A DNA stretch of 64,000 nt. Origin: Pseudogymnoascus destructans. Lineage: Eukaryota; Ascomycota; Leotiomycetes; Thelebolales; Thelebolaceae. The notes under the pieces were generated by a model, which searched no databases, was not told where the DNA came from, and worked only from the letters and a program-made list of their open reading frames with translations. Position numbers and translations under genes: made by a program. The DNA lies in NCBI RefSeq assembly GCF_001641265.1, contig NW_020167524.1, forward strand, positions 124,001 to 188,000, read 5' to 3'. Below are positions 32,796 through 44,570 of the stretch, in pieces. The number at the start of each line of letters is the position of its first letter. Positions within the stretch are counted from its first letter, which is position 1.

Positions 32796-35700
32796 TCACC
32801 TCCTCGCCTGAAACAAACTCAAACTCAACGCCGCATCATTCTCCCCCACCAACGGCGTCGGCTCACTCAAACACTCCCACCTCCTCACCACAAACCCCTC
32901 CATCCTCCCGCGCTGACTAATCATCAACGTCCCTCCTCCACCAGCTTCCCCCTGCCCTCCCCCACTCTCAAGTCCAAAAACATACCTCAACCCCGGATCC
33001 CCCAGCACCACCTCCTTCCCGCGCTCCGCCAGAAAGCGTCCACACTGCGCCCTCGCATCGTCGGGGAGTTCGTCAACGAGGAGGAGCGAGACGTCCAGGA
33101 CGTGCTCGGATAGCGCGTCTGTCCCCGTATGCGCATGTAGCGCCAACAGCAGCGCCGAAAGTGCCAGGAGTACGCGCGCGCGTACATCAGTTGCTGGCCG
33201 GGAAGTGGGAAGGGTAGATGCATGCGTGGTGATATATTCGAGCATCAACGGCAGCCATGTTGTAGTCTGGCTGTAAGTCTGCATAGACTGCGGTTGCGAC
33301 AGGGCGTGGGCGAGGTTATTAATCTTCTCCCCAATGTCGAGGGCGGTGGTGTTGTGGCCGAGGTTCTGGGTGCTATATGCGGTCGCGGAGATGACGAAGA
33401 GCATGCGTTTTGCAAGCGCTGGGTCGGACGGCGGTTTAGTTGGGGCGGGGGAATCGAAGGATGGGGGTTTGAAGGAGGGTATTGTGGCGAGGAGGGAGCG
33501 CTCGGCTTGGTCGCAGAGGTGTTGTGCGATTTGGGCGTCGAGGGTGGGGATTATTTTCGTCCAGGTTGGGTTGTTGTTTGCGAGGGCGGTGTCGACGGCT
33601 CTTTCGTATGCTTCGAGACGCGATGTGTCTGCTGCCGATTCGCTGCTTGAGCCGGGTATCTCTGATGCTGATAGAGAGCGTAGTGCGAGTTGACAGAATG
33701 GTAATGTAAGATCCGACGCCACGCCGAAGATCACCTCAATCTGCCTTGCGACAACTAAATCTTCAGTTCCTGTGGTCGTCTTGAGGTCTAAAAGACCGCA
33801 AAGGATGGCTCGAAGACAGGAGATAATATGAAGGTCTTGCGACTTTGCCAGTGGTGTCACGAATTCTTTCAGAACGCAGTCAAACTCGGTGAGAACGAGC
33901 CGCCGTAAGAACCTACGGAATGCATCTCCCAGGCACAATAAGTTTATTGTAACATCGTTGTTATCGGCTGATGGCTCGGATATCTCTATGGCGATGCGGG
34001 CGATCTTCAGAATGGCCAAGTGGTCCTTGAGTTGAGCTTGGGTCTGTCTAATATTCAACGTATAGGCGTCCTCGACGGACATGATGTCGCCATTGCGATA
34101 AGTATTTAGGACTAGAGAAAGGCTTTCAAATGCAATGCGACTCGTGGTGGGCTTGTCGCCACCATCCCGTGTCTTTTGTACACTTGAGGCAGACACCTTC
34201 AAATGCTCTTTGAAAGAGAGGCAACCTGCACTGATCAGCGGGCCAAGAACATGGCCCAGGTTAGGCCTGTCGCTTTTTAGGATCATCTGCTCGACCCAAG
34301 GGGTGAGGAGAGTATCGAATTGCTTTGTGTCGAAGGTTCGAAGGCGCTCGAGTATTGGACCATGTTTCTGTAGTCCTGGATCGGATTTCGCCCAGGAAGC
34401 TTCCATCTGATTAATGATAACTTGAAATAGCCGTTTCAAAGTAGGAGCATCCATCGAAGTGCCGCTGGATAACAGCTTATCAACTTCATCTGAAATATCG
34501 CCGTCTGATTTCTGCAGTGCTTCGGCTACATGATCCGAGACAGGAGAGCAAGCATCAGCAGCGGACCTGCGAACGCTACGAGCCACATCCCGTGATAACT
34601 GCACGTGTATGTTCGCCACATCTGGGATGGTCGCGGATAGTGCACACAGGGAGTGAAGCAGAGTGACAGATTCAGGGCCTTGGATCACCCCCAGGCTGCA
34701 TTGGCGCAAAACAAGCGTATCGAAGAGGTCGTTGAGTGCTCCAATCGCCGAGAAAGTGAGCCGGTGCATGTTGAGAGTGTCTGCGATAGAGGCTAAAATC
34801 TGGGTGCTGCTGGAGCTCGAGACGAGCTTGAGGATATCAGCGAGTATCGAAAGGTCTTCGGTGGCTTCTAGAACAGCCCGAGTCAAGTTGAAATCCGCAA
34901 CGGTGACTGTTGTCGCAGTTTCATATTCTGGACCTGCTTTCCATTCTCCCGTCTCTGAGGGTGACGCCTTGGTCATGCGGAGATTTATTTGCTTTCGCAG
35001 TCGCAGTCCAAGTTCCGCCTTCACAGTGCGGCTGAGGTGTGTAATGTTCTGAACAACATCTGCTGCCGTTGGGGCCTCTTCTCCGGAAGGCGTCTTGCCA
35101 TATAGGTTTGGGCTGCAACGCTCAAAAGCAAGAGACATATTGTCAATAGTCTCAGTCTCATCGTTGACAGAAAACGAAGCACGATTAAGTAAGGTCTTGC
35201 GAATCTTGAGTAGGTTTTCGGGCAGGTCATGTACGGGCAACTCTGCAAGTAATCTCGTAACGCATGGCCCGTCTGCGGCCACATCCTGGGAACCGTGGAG
35301 CCCACCCCGAGCAATCACCCACTGAATGTACTTCGAGACGGAGAAGTGGCCAGACCTTGCCAGTTCAGAGACTAAATGGTATACGGCGTCGCTGGATACA
35401 CCATGCCCATTGCTTCGGAAGGTCAGGTAATTCAAGACGGATTCGTCCACATCAACCCCGTGCCGGCTCCACGTCCTCATAAGGCGGGCGGCAACAAATG
35501 TCTTCATAAGACTTGGGCGAGCACAAGATGTGGCCCAATCAAAGAGAGTCTGAACTAATAGTATTCGATCTCTCATCCCTTTCCAGCATTCTCTTGGGAG
35601 GTCCTGGGAGAATTGAACAGACAATGAGGCGTCGAGAAGGTCGATAACTAGGCGCCGTGAGTTCTGGGTTTCATCGCCACCGGAAGATCGAGACTTGAGA

Positions 35701-37409
35701 CGAGCATTGCGACGACTAATTGCGTCGAAAATCTGGGTCTCATCTGGTCCTCCGGACGTATTACACGCCACTAGTGTATCACTGTACTTTGGCCAGTGCG
35801 ATAAGGCAATAAAACTTTCTGGGTTTGTTTGGACAGTCGCGGTGACGATGTTCCCCACACGCTCTATCAGGGGGAGTAGTAAGTCTCGATCGGGACTCTC
35901 ATGCGCCTGCACTTGTGTTAGTAGGCAATCATAAATAACATGGGGTATACGCACATCTTGGAGATTCGAGCATAGAGCTGCGACCAGACGCCGGGCTGAT
36001 TTACGATATCGTAGTATATCGGCCCAATACACTTCGGCTATTAATAGCCAGATTGGCAGCCTCGTTAAGGGAGTGCTCTCCAACGACGACAGGAGCCAAT
36101 CCAGATAGTGTTCTGTATCCAGTAGTTGTTCCGAATACAGATGTGCAGAGAGTCGAATACTGCCAAACGATTAGTATGAGCTTGAAATAGCAGTGTGTAG
36201 ACTTACGAATATAGGACTTTCGACTTCCAGTCCTTGTCTCCCCCAGCTGTAACAACACCATCGACAAACTGCTCTACACATACAGTCCAATCTCGAATCC
36301 ACTTTGATTCACCACCCATTGCAAGAGCCCCTGGGACTCCCTTTCTCTTGGAGGCTCTGATTTCGTTTGCCCCCACACATTTAGCAAGCCACACCGCCCT
36401 TTCAGTCGGAACATTTTTCCTCGTGCATTGTTCCAACAGCACCTTATTCTTGATGCCGTGAGGTATAGTTCTGCTGAGGCGTCGTAGTGGTATCAATGGA
36501 TTTGCTAGATCTCGTAACCAAGTCTCTCTCTTTGTATCTGTCAAGGTGACTCGAGGAGGCGGTTTGAATGATGGCGCAGCGGTAATTTGGGAGTGTTGTC
36601 TCCTCTGCCCCAAAACATGCGCGAATAAAGATCCAAGAGTTTGTAGGCCGTTCTTCAGTCGTAGTGAGGGGTATAATTGTTGTTTGGCGGACGCTGTCTC
36701 GTTCTGACCTGTCTGGATCTTATCGAAATAGCCTTGTCGAATAACGTTATCGTTGAAGGTGTCTTCATCGCGGGTGCCTGTCCAGGGGAAGTAGTCCAAA
36801 TGGCCTATGCATGTTAGTGAAGTCCATCTCAAACAGGGTTGAATTCATACCATTTGAAGTGTAGCTGGGCGCGTCCAACGGCGCCTCCAACACATAAGGC
36901 TTCGGACGGCTCTCCTTCTTCGGCGAGTTCCCTGCATCATGCGCCTGCCTTCGTATATGAGATACACCGCTTCGACCTGGCCTTGCCGGCATTGGTAATG
37001 GTAAATTCGCCGAACTCTTGTGAGGCGATCCAACCTGCTTCGGCGCATCTGATTGAGCATCATGACGCCTGAACGGGATCCTCTGTCCCGCCCGCTTCGG
37101 GAGAGGCATAACCGCGCCTGGTGTACCAGCCTGCGACGGTAACTCCATGCTAACTATATTTTGTTTCTGCGCCGTCAGCCCCTCCACCCTCACCATCGAC
37201 CCTCCCGGCTTCGACGGCTCCAGTCGCGGGGGCGCCGTCTCGGCGCCATCGGCTATAACTTCGACCACACTGTCGCTCGTCCTCCCCCGCGACGGCTGCT
37301 GGCTCTGCTGGAGATGGCTCCGCTGCTGGGCCTGCCTCTGCAACATGCCCGTGCCGCCCAGCGAGTGCTGGGGCGGGCGCGGGCCGGGCTGCGGTGGTCG
37401 GGTGCTCAT
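32796..37409 (-). CDS. SRB8: Mediator complex subunit 12
   Basis: Four exons on the minus strand: 37409-36851, 36804-36207, 36159-35955, 35906-32796 (1490 aa). The disordered N-terminus (PPQPGPRPPQHSLGG, Q-rich) leads to the Med12 block: 'HLDYFPWTGTRDEDTFND', 'RQGYFDKIQTGQNETASAKQ', 'LYPSLRLKNGLQTLGSLFA'. A long helical body follows, where few motifs are readable. Med12/Srb8 belongs to the CDK8 kinase module of Mediator and activates Cdk8-cyclin C; the N-terminal segment makes that contact. Intron 3 (48 nt, 35954-35907) is in frame without a stop, with a perfect CTACTAAC branch site. Length is normal for filamentous fungi. A G-rich repeat lies 420 bp upstream. Confidence 0.92.
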
Positions 37410-37830
37410 CGCGGAGGCTGTACGTGATGCGCCATGCCTGTAATTGATGCGGGTTTTGGGATCACATAAATGGCGGGGAGCGCTGTGTCGAGTGCGAAAA
37501 GTGCCGAGGACGTGTAATGGGGGGATCTCACGTTGTTTTTGGAGGCGATGATTCCGAAGATGGCGGCCACGACAATAGCGTAACTTAGGCGCAAGGGCCC
37601 GGAAAGTGTGGGGGTTTTATTACGGCTGTAGAGCGATCCCCGAGGCCTAGTCTGTGGGTGGAAGGATCAACAAGTGGGAAAGCTGTTAAATGGGGATGCG
37701 TATGATGGGGTCGGAGCAATTAGATTAGAGTGGGTGTTATGTTATGTGATGTGACGTCTTGATATTGGGCTGGGTAACAGAGTACAGTATTTAGAGAGGT
37801 CGACGATTGGGCGCGGGAATAAGTTGAGCT

Positions 37831-37960
37831 GGGGGGTGGAGGGGTGGATGGGGGCGTGGAGGGGGGTGGATGGGGGGATTGGGGGGTGGATTGGGGGGAT
37901 GGGGGGTGGATTGGGGGGATGGGGGGGTGGATGGGTTGGATTGATAGGTGGATGGGATAC
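37831..37960. repeat. G-rich minisatellite (GGATGGGGGGT-type)
   Basis: About 130 bp of irregular GGTGGATTGGGGGGAT units on the plus strand. Nearly every unit carries runs of 4-7 G, so the array meets the base pattern for several G-quadruplexes. It is 420 bp upstream of the MED12 start, with G on the strand opposite to that gene's sense. Confidence 0.85.
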
Positions 37961-38479
37961 TGGGGAATGGACGCTAAAGTGGGTGCACAGCCGTACTTGC
38001 CGTTTGGGGCTAATATTGGTTGGTTTAGTGTGGGATTAATACCAGAATGGGTTAGTATTTTAGTATTTTAGAATTTTAGTCTTTTAACTTATCTACTATG
38101 TACTTTTATGAGTGAGTTACTATCTTCCCCTACTGTAAAGTGACTTACTGTAGGGGATGATGCGTGTGTGGAAGTGTGGAAGGTGCAGATGGGTGGGACA
38201 CAGGGTGAACCACGCAGGTTCTATTCCATGCACTGTTATTCTCTCACCCCTTTGATGACATATGACATATGACATATTCTACAGTAAGGGAGATGGATAT
38301 ATATGGGGATATATACGTATAGGAAATATATTACAATATTTATATATATCCGCCGACAGGCAGGTACGTACAAACTATACTAACTAGACTATACTGACTA
38401 AACTATACTGACTCGTTTATCGCGTGCACAACTTGCCAATATATTGATTTTAGGGCCAGTTTATGTATCAGACATGAGA

Positions 38480-38830
38480 CATGAGCCTGAGGCATGAGAT
38501 GAGGCATGACGATGAGGCATGACGATGAGGCATGACGATGAAGGTATGAGATATGAGGCATGAGGCCTGAGGCATGACCATGAGGCATGAGATGAGGCAT
38601 GAGGCATGGGATAAGGCATGAGATGAGGCATGAGGCATGAGATGAGGCATGAGGCATGAGATGAGGCATGAGGCATGAGATGATGCATGAGGCAGAAATG
38701 CTTTACTTTCATGAGATGAGGCCTGAGGCATGGTATGAGGCCTGAGGCATCACGATGATGCATGAGGCCTGAGATGATGCATGAGGCCTGAGATGATGCA
38801 TGAGGCCTGAGGCATGAGGCCTGAGGCATG
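38480..38830. repeat. Tandem array of ATGAGGC/ATGAGATGAGGC units
   Basis: About 350 bp of irregular copies built from GAGGCATGA and GAGATGAGGCATGA, with GAGGCCTGA variants toward the right end. The array is open in several frames and encodes only repetitive peptides such as MPHLMPHASSHA, which are not called as proteins. Confidence 0.9.
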
Positions 38831-39394
38831 ACACACGGCCACGGGCACCGCGCACGTTATTCCACGCGCGGTACCACACGCTAACTCTTAGTGTTGCTCT
38901 TTCCCGTCTATTCCAACAAGGGTTCCCGAACAACTTTACGTGCATCGGGAGACGCGGGTAAGACCGAGATTGGGGTTTTGCCTGTTCACAACAACTGCGG
39001 CTAGATAGGCCGTTCGCAACCAACGTATTATGAAATTGAATATATCAGTTTAGCCACTGTCCAGCTTCTATGCTTGTTCCCGCTCTTGCCTTCCTTTATG
39101 TTGGTTTATTTATTGATACACCACAGTATGCAAATGTCCAGATAAGTACACCAAGTTACCAAAGTGTACGTATATATAGCCCTAATCGCCACCTTACACT
39201 TTACGTATCTGTTGCCGACGTGACTTGTGTGAATCCGCCCTAACCCGAACGAGCCTACCTCGTCTCCGAATCTGGGGATCATCGGACTGCACACTTCCTT
39301 CCCCTGCCCCGTAATTGACACGACCAAAGATTCCAGTGACGAGCGGCAACATTTGACAATTCACAACCGCCCTTGCTCCAATACATCATTCAAA

Positions 39395-39945
39395 ATGTCG
39401 GCCAAGAAGGATATGCGCAGGGAGGACCTGAGTGAGTACCTTTATTCCCACAGGACACCGTTGCGCCCGACTAACTCTAGCTCCAGTCATCCCCTACCAG
39501 CAGCCAGCCCCGAAAGAGGGTGGATTGGGAGATATTGGGAACACTCTGAGCAGCACGGTGCCAATGGCTGCTATGTTCACTAGGAACAAGTACATTGGAT
39601 GGTATGATACACCCCCGAAGGATCCGCGGCGGCTGCTAACCATTGAATAGGGCCTCCGTCGTCATTGCCGCTCAGAACTGGCTCTCAGAGAGCCCAGACA
39701 GCAAGGCTGCTGCATCGCAACCGGCGTATATGGGCGTCGGAATGTCCTGTAAGTTTTACCGAATCAAGACTACTGTCTTATAACTAACCGTGTGCCTCTC
39801 CAATACAGTCTTGTCGCTTATCGTCGTACGTATTGCTCCATCCCACCGCCATAGAAGCATCACTGACAAACCACAGACCTACCTCCCAATGTTCCTCCCG
39901 CCCCAACCAACCCCTGGAGCATCAGCACCCCCTCCATCGTCGTAA
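39395..39945 (+). CDS. Asterix-like ER protein (WDR83OS/PAT10 family)
   Basis: Five exons: 39395-39431, 39487-39601, 39651-39748, 39809-39825, 39877-39945 (111 aa). N-terminus MSAKKDMRREDLIIPYQQPA. The core is 'MAAMFTRNKYIGWASVVIAA', 'QNWLSES', 'GVGMSFLSLIVTYLPMFLPP', and the tail is QPTPGASAPPPSS. Two short hydrophobic segments lie around residues 48-66 and 83-101. The GMxFxxxIxxYxP pattern before a Pro-rich end matches Asterix (UPF0139), which in animals pairs with CCDC47 in the PAT chaperone complex for membrane proteins in the ER. Exon 4 is only 17 nt. Function in fungi is inferred from the family. Confidence 0.85.
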
Positions 39946-40702
39946 GCCGCGCGAGCGGAACGACACGACACTTGACGGCGGACCTACGAGCATAATCATG
40001 TACTTTACTGCATATATATTTTACCCACCCCCTTTTGGAGAGAGATACAGCGGCGGGACTACCAATACAGTTACCGGGCCACTGTTGGGCGTCTCTGTGA
40101 TACCGCCGCGGAGATAGTATGGGTTGTCTCTTGCTGCTGCTGTAGGTGGAGCGGAACGGAACTTTGTACGACAAGGAGAGAGACATTGCGGATTATTGGG
40201 CGGGCTGGAGGTGGAAGGCTTGAATCGGGTTCAGTGTACGGACATGAAAAGCTAGCTTCAGGATTATATTATGAGCATGACTTAGTTGACTCTTATCGCC
40301 CTCTGTGCCGTTTGTGGAAGTCAACTTTAATCTCAAGGCATCCACTTCCCAACCACTTCCCAACCAGGCACTCTCGTGAGAGACATGGGTTCCTCAACGT
40401 CACCGTCTTCTATGAAGGTATTAAGGGTCCTCATATCCAGCCCTATATTCCGCAGCATAAAGGAATCGTCCAGGCCCAATTTTCAAAGCCTAACCAGAGC
40501 CTCGTGAATCATGAAACGAAAGCTTGTATTCACACAATGCGCAGCCTCAAAAAGACATGTTACATGTCATGCGGCCGGGTCCTTGTGGTAATCGGGAATC
40601 GTCTCCCATGAGTGGTTCGACCCCATTACTAAGCATCACACATGACTACATACTGTCACAGTCGCATCATCCCCTTCCAGCAAGAACGGCCTTATCGCAA
40701 GG

Positions 40703-40822
40703 CGTTGCTTTTGGTCGCTTTTTGTCGGCTCGGCTTTTGTTGCTTTTTGTCGCTTTTTGTCGCTTTTTGTCGCCTTTTGTTGCTTTTTGCTGCTTTTTGC
40801 TGCTTTTTGCTGCTTTTGTTGT
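40703..40822. repeat. 10 bp tandem array GCTTTTTGTC
   Basis: About twelve copies of a 10 bp unit, GCTTTTTGTC changing to GCTTTTTGCT toward the right, with a few one-base variants. The minus strand reads as a Lys/Gln/Ala repeat and is not taken as coding. Confidence 0.92.
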
Positions 40823-41135
40823 CGGTTGGTCCTACACCAAAGTACGTACACTAGCAAATACATATGCTGTGGTACATTTCAACTCTTCCACCACTTTCGT
40901 TGTTGGTTTGTTGGTTTGTTGGTTGCAACAATCATTCAGCTCTCACGTGACTAATACGACTCGTACAGAAAAAGGCAGTCGCCCTCGAGTAACGTCGCTA
41001 ACGTCGCTAACCCCAACAAGGTTTAGTGGGGGATTCTACTGAGCCACCGGTTCTTACACAAAGCCCCGCGTCTCCTCCATCTTCCTTCAACCTCCTTCTT
41101 CCTCTACAACAGCCCACAATCGGTCCCAACGCTTT

Positions 41136-41163
41136 CACATTCACATTCACATTCACATTCACA
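41136..41163. repeat. Hexamer microsatellite (ACATTC)n
   Basis: Four to five exact copies of ACATTC about 165 bp before the SUI1 start, probably in its promoter or 5' leader. Confidence 0.9.
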
Positions 41164-41326
41164 TACCAACCACTCCACCCTACTCTACTTAAACAGTTAC
41201 AACTACTCTTTATCTCTTCATAAAGAAAGTCTCGTCTCTGTGCAAAAACACTCACACCAAAACCACACACTTGACAACCCCACCACCAAGACACCAACCC
41301 AAGGCTACCCAGGAACACTCGAGTTT

Positions 41327-42040
41327 ATGTCAATCGAAAATCTCAAGACCTTTGGTGAGTTCTCCTTGCATCGCTGACTGCTTTCCATATCACGACTCGG
41401 GCTCGAGTTGTTTTATTCTGCAAACCGCCACTCGTCGCAGATGTCTTGAAAGAATATGGCTAACCTTTATGCAGACCCCTTCGCCGAGGCAGACGAAGAC
41501 ACAGGAGAGACCAAACAGTCGCAGAATTACATTCACATTCGTATTCAGCGTACGTCCCTACCTTCCTCTTGAACTTGTTGGCAGATTGCCACCGGCGGCC
41601 GCACAAGCCAAGAAACCCCACTCCGCATCATCGAGACAATATGCTGAAATCCGTTTGCCACAGAGCGCAATGGTCGTAAAACTCTGACTACAGTTCAGGG
41701 ACTGCCCAAGAAGTTTGACCAGAAAAAGATCCTCAAGGTCATCAAGAAGAAGTTCGGTGAGTTGCCACTCCTCGACGCTTTTACCCCGCCGTGGCGTGAC
41801 TTGGGACGTGGCTAACAATATCACTAGCTTGCAATGGCACCATTGTCACGGACAATGAGATGGGAGAGGTGATCCAGCTCCAGGGAGACCAGCGCAAGGA
41901 TGTGCAGGAATTCCTCACCGACAAGAAGGAAGGGCTGGAGCTTGATGTCAAGACCATCAAGGTAAGCTTCGACCTTCGAGTCGCCCCCCACATATTTGCC
42001 ACTCAAATACTAACATACCAAAAAGGTCCACGGTTTCTAA
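41327..42040 (+). CDS. SUI1: Translation initiation factor eIF1
   Basis: Five exons: 41327-41354, 41475-41549, 41664-41756, 41828-41961, 42026-42040 (114 aa). Protein: MSIENLKTFDPFAEADED, 'IHIRIQQRNGRKTLTTVQGL', 'KKFDQKKILKVIKKKFACNG', 'VIQLQGDQRKDVQEFL', ending IKVHGF. This is the full SUI1 fold. eIF1 binds the 40S subunit near the P site, promotes scanning and guards start-codon selection. The RNGRKTLTTVQGL loop is the region that contacts rRNA. The final coding exon is 15 nt (VHGF and stop). eIF1 genes often autoregulate through their own start context. Here the context is 'gtttATGt', with T at -3, a poor match to the fungal A/G at -3, which fits that known behaviour. Confidence 0.97.
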
Positions 42041-42764
42041 GCCCATATATCCCAACCCCTCTCTGTCCCCTCGTTGCGAAGATCGCCGACGGAAGTACCG
42101 CTAGCCCATCCCAAGATACTTCTTGCCTGCCTCAACAGGCTTGATCCGTCGTTTTAACGTTTGGGGCGATTGGGAGGCGTTGGATGATACCCGTATTCTT
42201 TATGAAAGAGAATACCCAAGATGGCATAACTTACTGGCGAAGCTTGGGGATAGAGCTGAATTGGTTTCTGATTGATTGTCGATGACCCTTTATATTATTT
42301 TTGCTTTTGCTTCAGCAAAGATTGCCTCACCGGAGACCATTCGGCGAACCATTTGCGGGGTTTGAGACTGCCCTCAATTGATGACGAGAACCTAGTGATG
42401 GTTTGGCAATATACAATATGGTTTCACTATTTTGACTGTTTGTAATGACTCTGAACGTGGCTGTGACTGGCTGTGATGGTGAATTTATTATTATTATTGA
42501 CCTGCCCCTTCAAAACTTCCCAACATCCCCGGCTGAATGCCATCTTCTTATCATCCATATCCTCCTCTCCGTCAAAACTGTCCAAGAGCCGCATCAAAAT
42601 GCTCCCATAATATAAGAATTTCGCTAATCGTCCCAAAGTCGCACCCAAATCCCAAGCGTTGCTTCCCAACCACATTTTGTCTAGTCCCCCTCATCTCCCC
42701 CGCATATCACACACAAGCAATACACTGCCCTATATACACCCCCCAACCCCACCTGCAACAAAAA
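42041..42764. other. Convergent 3' spacer SUI1/EOS1
   Basis: 724 bp between convergent stops. A short TTATTATTATT run lies near 42486. No supported frame or RNA gene. Confidence 0.45.
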
Positions 42765-43902
42765 CTATAACTCCCTCCCCACAGGCCCCAACCCCGTCCT
42801 CCTAACAACCTTCTTCCCCACCTCCCACGCCTTCCCCAACAACTGAAAGATCGGCGGCACGGGCATGGTGTTTACACGAGAGAGGTGCAGTTGGATGAGC
42901 AGCAGGGCCATGCTGGTGAAGGAGGCGAGGGAGAAGATGGAGATTGTCTCGCGGGTTTCGCGGCGGATGTTGATGTGCCGTTGGGTGGTGTGGTAGGCTA
43001 CTGTTAGGGTCTGGGGGGGTGTTAGCTGGGGTCGTGTGTGTGAAGGGGGAAGGGGGGGTGCGTACGCTGGCAATGCTTATCCAAGCCGGCAACAGCTGCC
43101 TCGGGTCCTCGCTCCCGCCGGAGAGATAGAGGACCCAGGATGTTATGTAGGCGTTTATAGAGTTTATCGTGAGGAGGCGGACGAGTGTTGCTTGGGGGGT
43201 GTAATGGACGAGCCTGTGGGGGGTCGAGGTTAGCTGGAAACAAGAGATAAGGAGGGGGGAGGGGGGGGTGGGGGTGAGATCGTACCAGCGCGACATGAGG
43301 CAGTCCGTGAAAAAGAACGATAGGTATGCTGATGCACCGCACTGTACCCAAACTGTCAGCATTCCATCTTCCGACAAACGGTGCGCCACGGCCTGCCGCA
43401 GTGCATATGCAACCCGCTCAATCAGCACCATCTCCAACGTCTTTCGCACCACAGATCAGGATCGGGGACAGGGAACTCACCCAAAGCAACGCCAAAAACA
43501 CCTCCGTAACCCTAAACCTCCTCTCAACACTCCACCCCCCCCCCCCCCCTCCTCAACCATCACCTCCCCCACAAACGTCAACAGACATCTCAGCCCCCAC
43601 CACGCCGCTGGAAGCGTACTGAGGCCGCGACAGACGAGGAGCGGGATGTGCCAGTGTGTGTTGACGCCCAGCAGGACGGCGATGGAGGGGTGGAGGACGG
43701 ATCGGCGGCGGGGGTGGTCCTGACGGGGGTCGTGCCGGGCGTCCTGACGGGGCCCGGTGATGGGGGAGGTTGGTTTTTGTTTCGAGGATTGGGGGGGTTT
43801 GCTGGTGGTGGAGGGGGGGAGGGCGGCGTGGTGGTTCGAGTAGGGGGGTGTGGGCGTCGGCGGTTGGGTGATGGGCGAAGAGGGGCGCGAGGGGAAAGGC
43901 AT
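42765..43902 (-). CDS. EOS1: N-glycosylation protein Eos1, apparent one-base frameshift
   Basis: Four exons on the minus strand: 43902-43481, 43440-43286, 43213-43066, 43010-42765. The Eos1 domain is clear: 'HPSIAVLLGVNTHWHIPLLV', 'GLSTLPAAWWGLR', then 'ERRFRVTEVFLALLW', 'EMVLIERVAYALRQAV', 'VWVQCGASAYLSFFFTDCLM SRW', 'LVHYTPQATLVRLLTINSIN AYITSWVLYLSGG' and a C-terminal helix. Four to five membrane segments fit this ER protein, which affects N-glycosylation and oxidative stress tolerance in yeast. The first two blocks are in different frames. The exon sum is 971 nt, and the break falls at a run of 15 G (plus-strand C, 43535-43549). The N-terminal 60 residues are Pro/Ser/Thr-rich. Most likely the run is miscounted; a true mutation is possible. 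Confidence 0.85.
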
Positions 43903-44570
43903 ATGATGCGGCGCCAGAGGGTTGGGGATTACGGCATGTGCTGTCGCATTGCAGGTTTAGGTGTTTGTGGGAGGATGGTAGGGTGTTTCCAAGGTGCTAG
44001 TGGTTGTAGTCGAGATTGGTGTTGAGAGGTTGCTTTGGTTTGGATAGGGAATGTGTCGGCACACGGAAACTTTCCCAATAGTCGGTTGAGCCACAAAACA
44101 GCGACTGCGTTTTCCAGTTGTAAATAAAATAGAAGGATTAAAGATTGTTGACGAAAGTGGCAGTAGTCCAGAACATGCGCGCGTACAGTTCAAGCATAAA
44201 TATTTGAGAGGAATGGCGCCAAGGTTGACGTCGAAGGCCTAAATGTTATTTACTGGCTGCTAATACAAGGGTTAGCTCACTGATATTGTGATAATATATT
44301 GTAATAACTCTAGTCTAAGGCACTTACATTGTGTCCTTATGCTTCCCAAACAAGTTTCTTTTGTTTCAAACACATACATACATGGTACGAAACGTAGGAT
44401 CCCATTTATCAAGCACTCGAGGACTCTAACTAGTCGTGGTGGTCCCCGCCTGTGTCACCTGGTCGGGCCTAACCTTTCCCGAGCCAGCTCTCGAAAAAAG
44501 TTCCAGCATCTTCAATTCCTGGTAACTTGTCCCAGTCCACGCGCCATTGCCACACCGGAAAACGCAAAAC
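43903..44570. promoter_or_regulatory. Divergent spacer EOS1/MBA1
   Basis: 668 bp between divergent starts. G-rich next to EOS1, AT-rich in the middle. No repeat, RNA gene or supported frame. Confidence 0.45.

Larger units (their letters stand above)
37410..39394. other. Long divergent repeat-bearing spacer MED12/Asterix
   Basis: Nearly 2 kb without a supported gene. It holds a G-rich array (37831-37960), AT-rich DNA (about 38040-38460) and a GCATGAG-type array (38480-38830), listed separately. The rest is unique sequence with the promoters of the two flanking genes. Confidence 0.5.
39946..41326. other. Repeat-bearing spacer Asterix/SUI1
   Basis: 1.38 kb in tandem orientation. It holds the Asterix 3' UTR, an array at 40703-40822 and a hexamer array just before SUI1. 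A 141-codon open frame at 40186-40611 has no family features and is not called. Confidence 0.5.

Noticed and set aside
38403..38829. His/Pro/Ser-rich open frames in the GAGGCATGA array
   Set aside because: Purely periodic peptides from a tandem repeat, open in more than one frame, with no start context or splice structure.
40186..40611. 141-codon open frame on the plus strand
   Set aside because: No family features or splice context; probably part of the Asterix 3' region and spacer.
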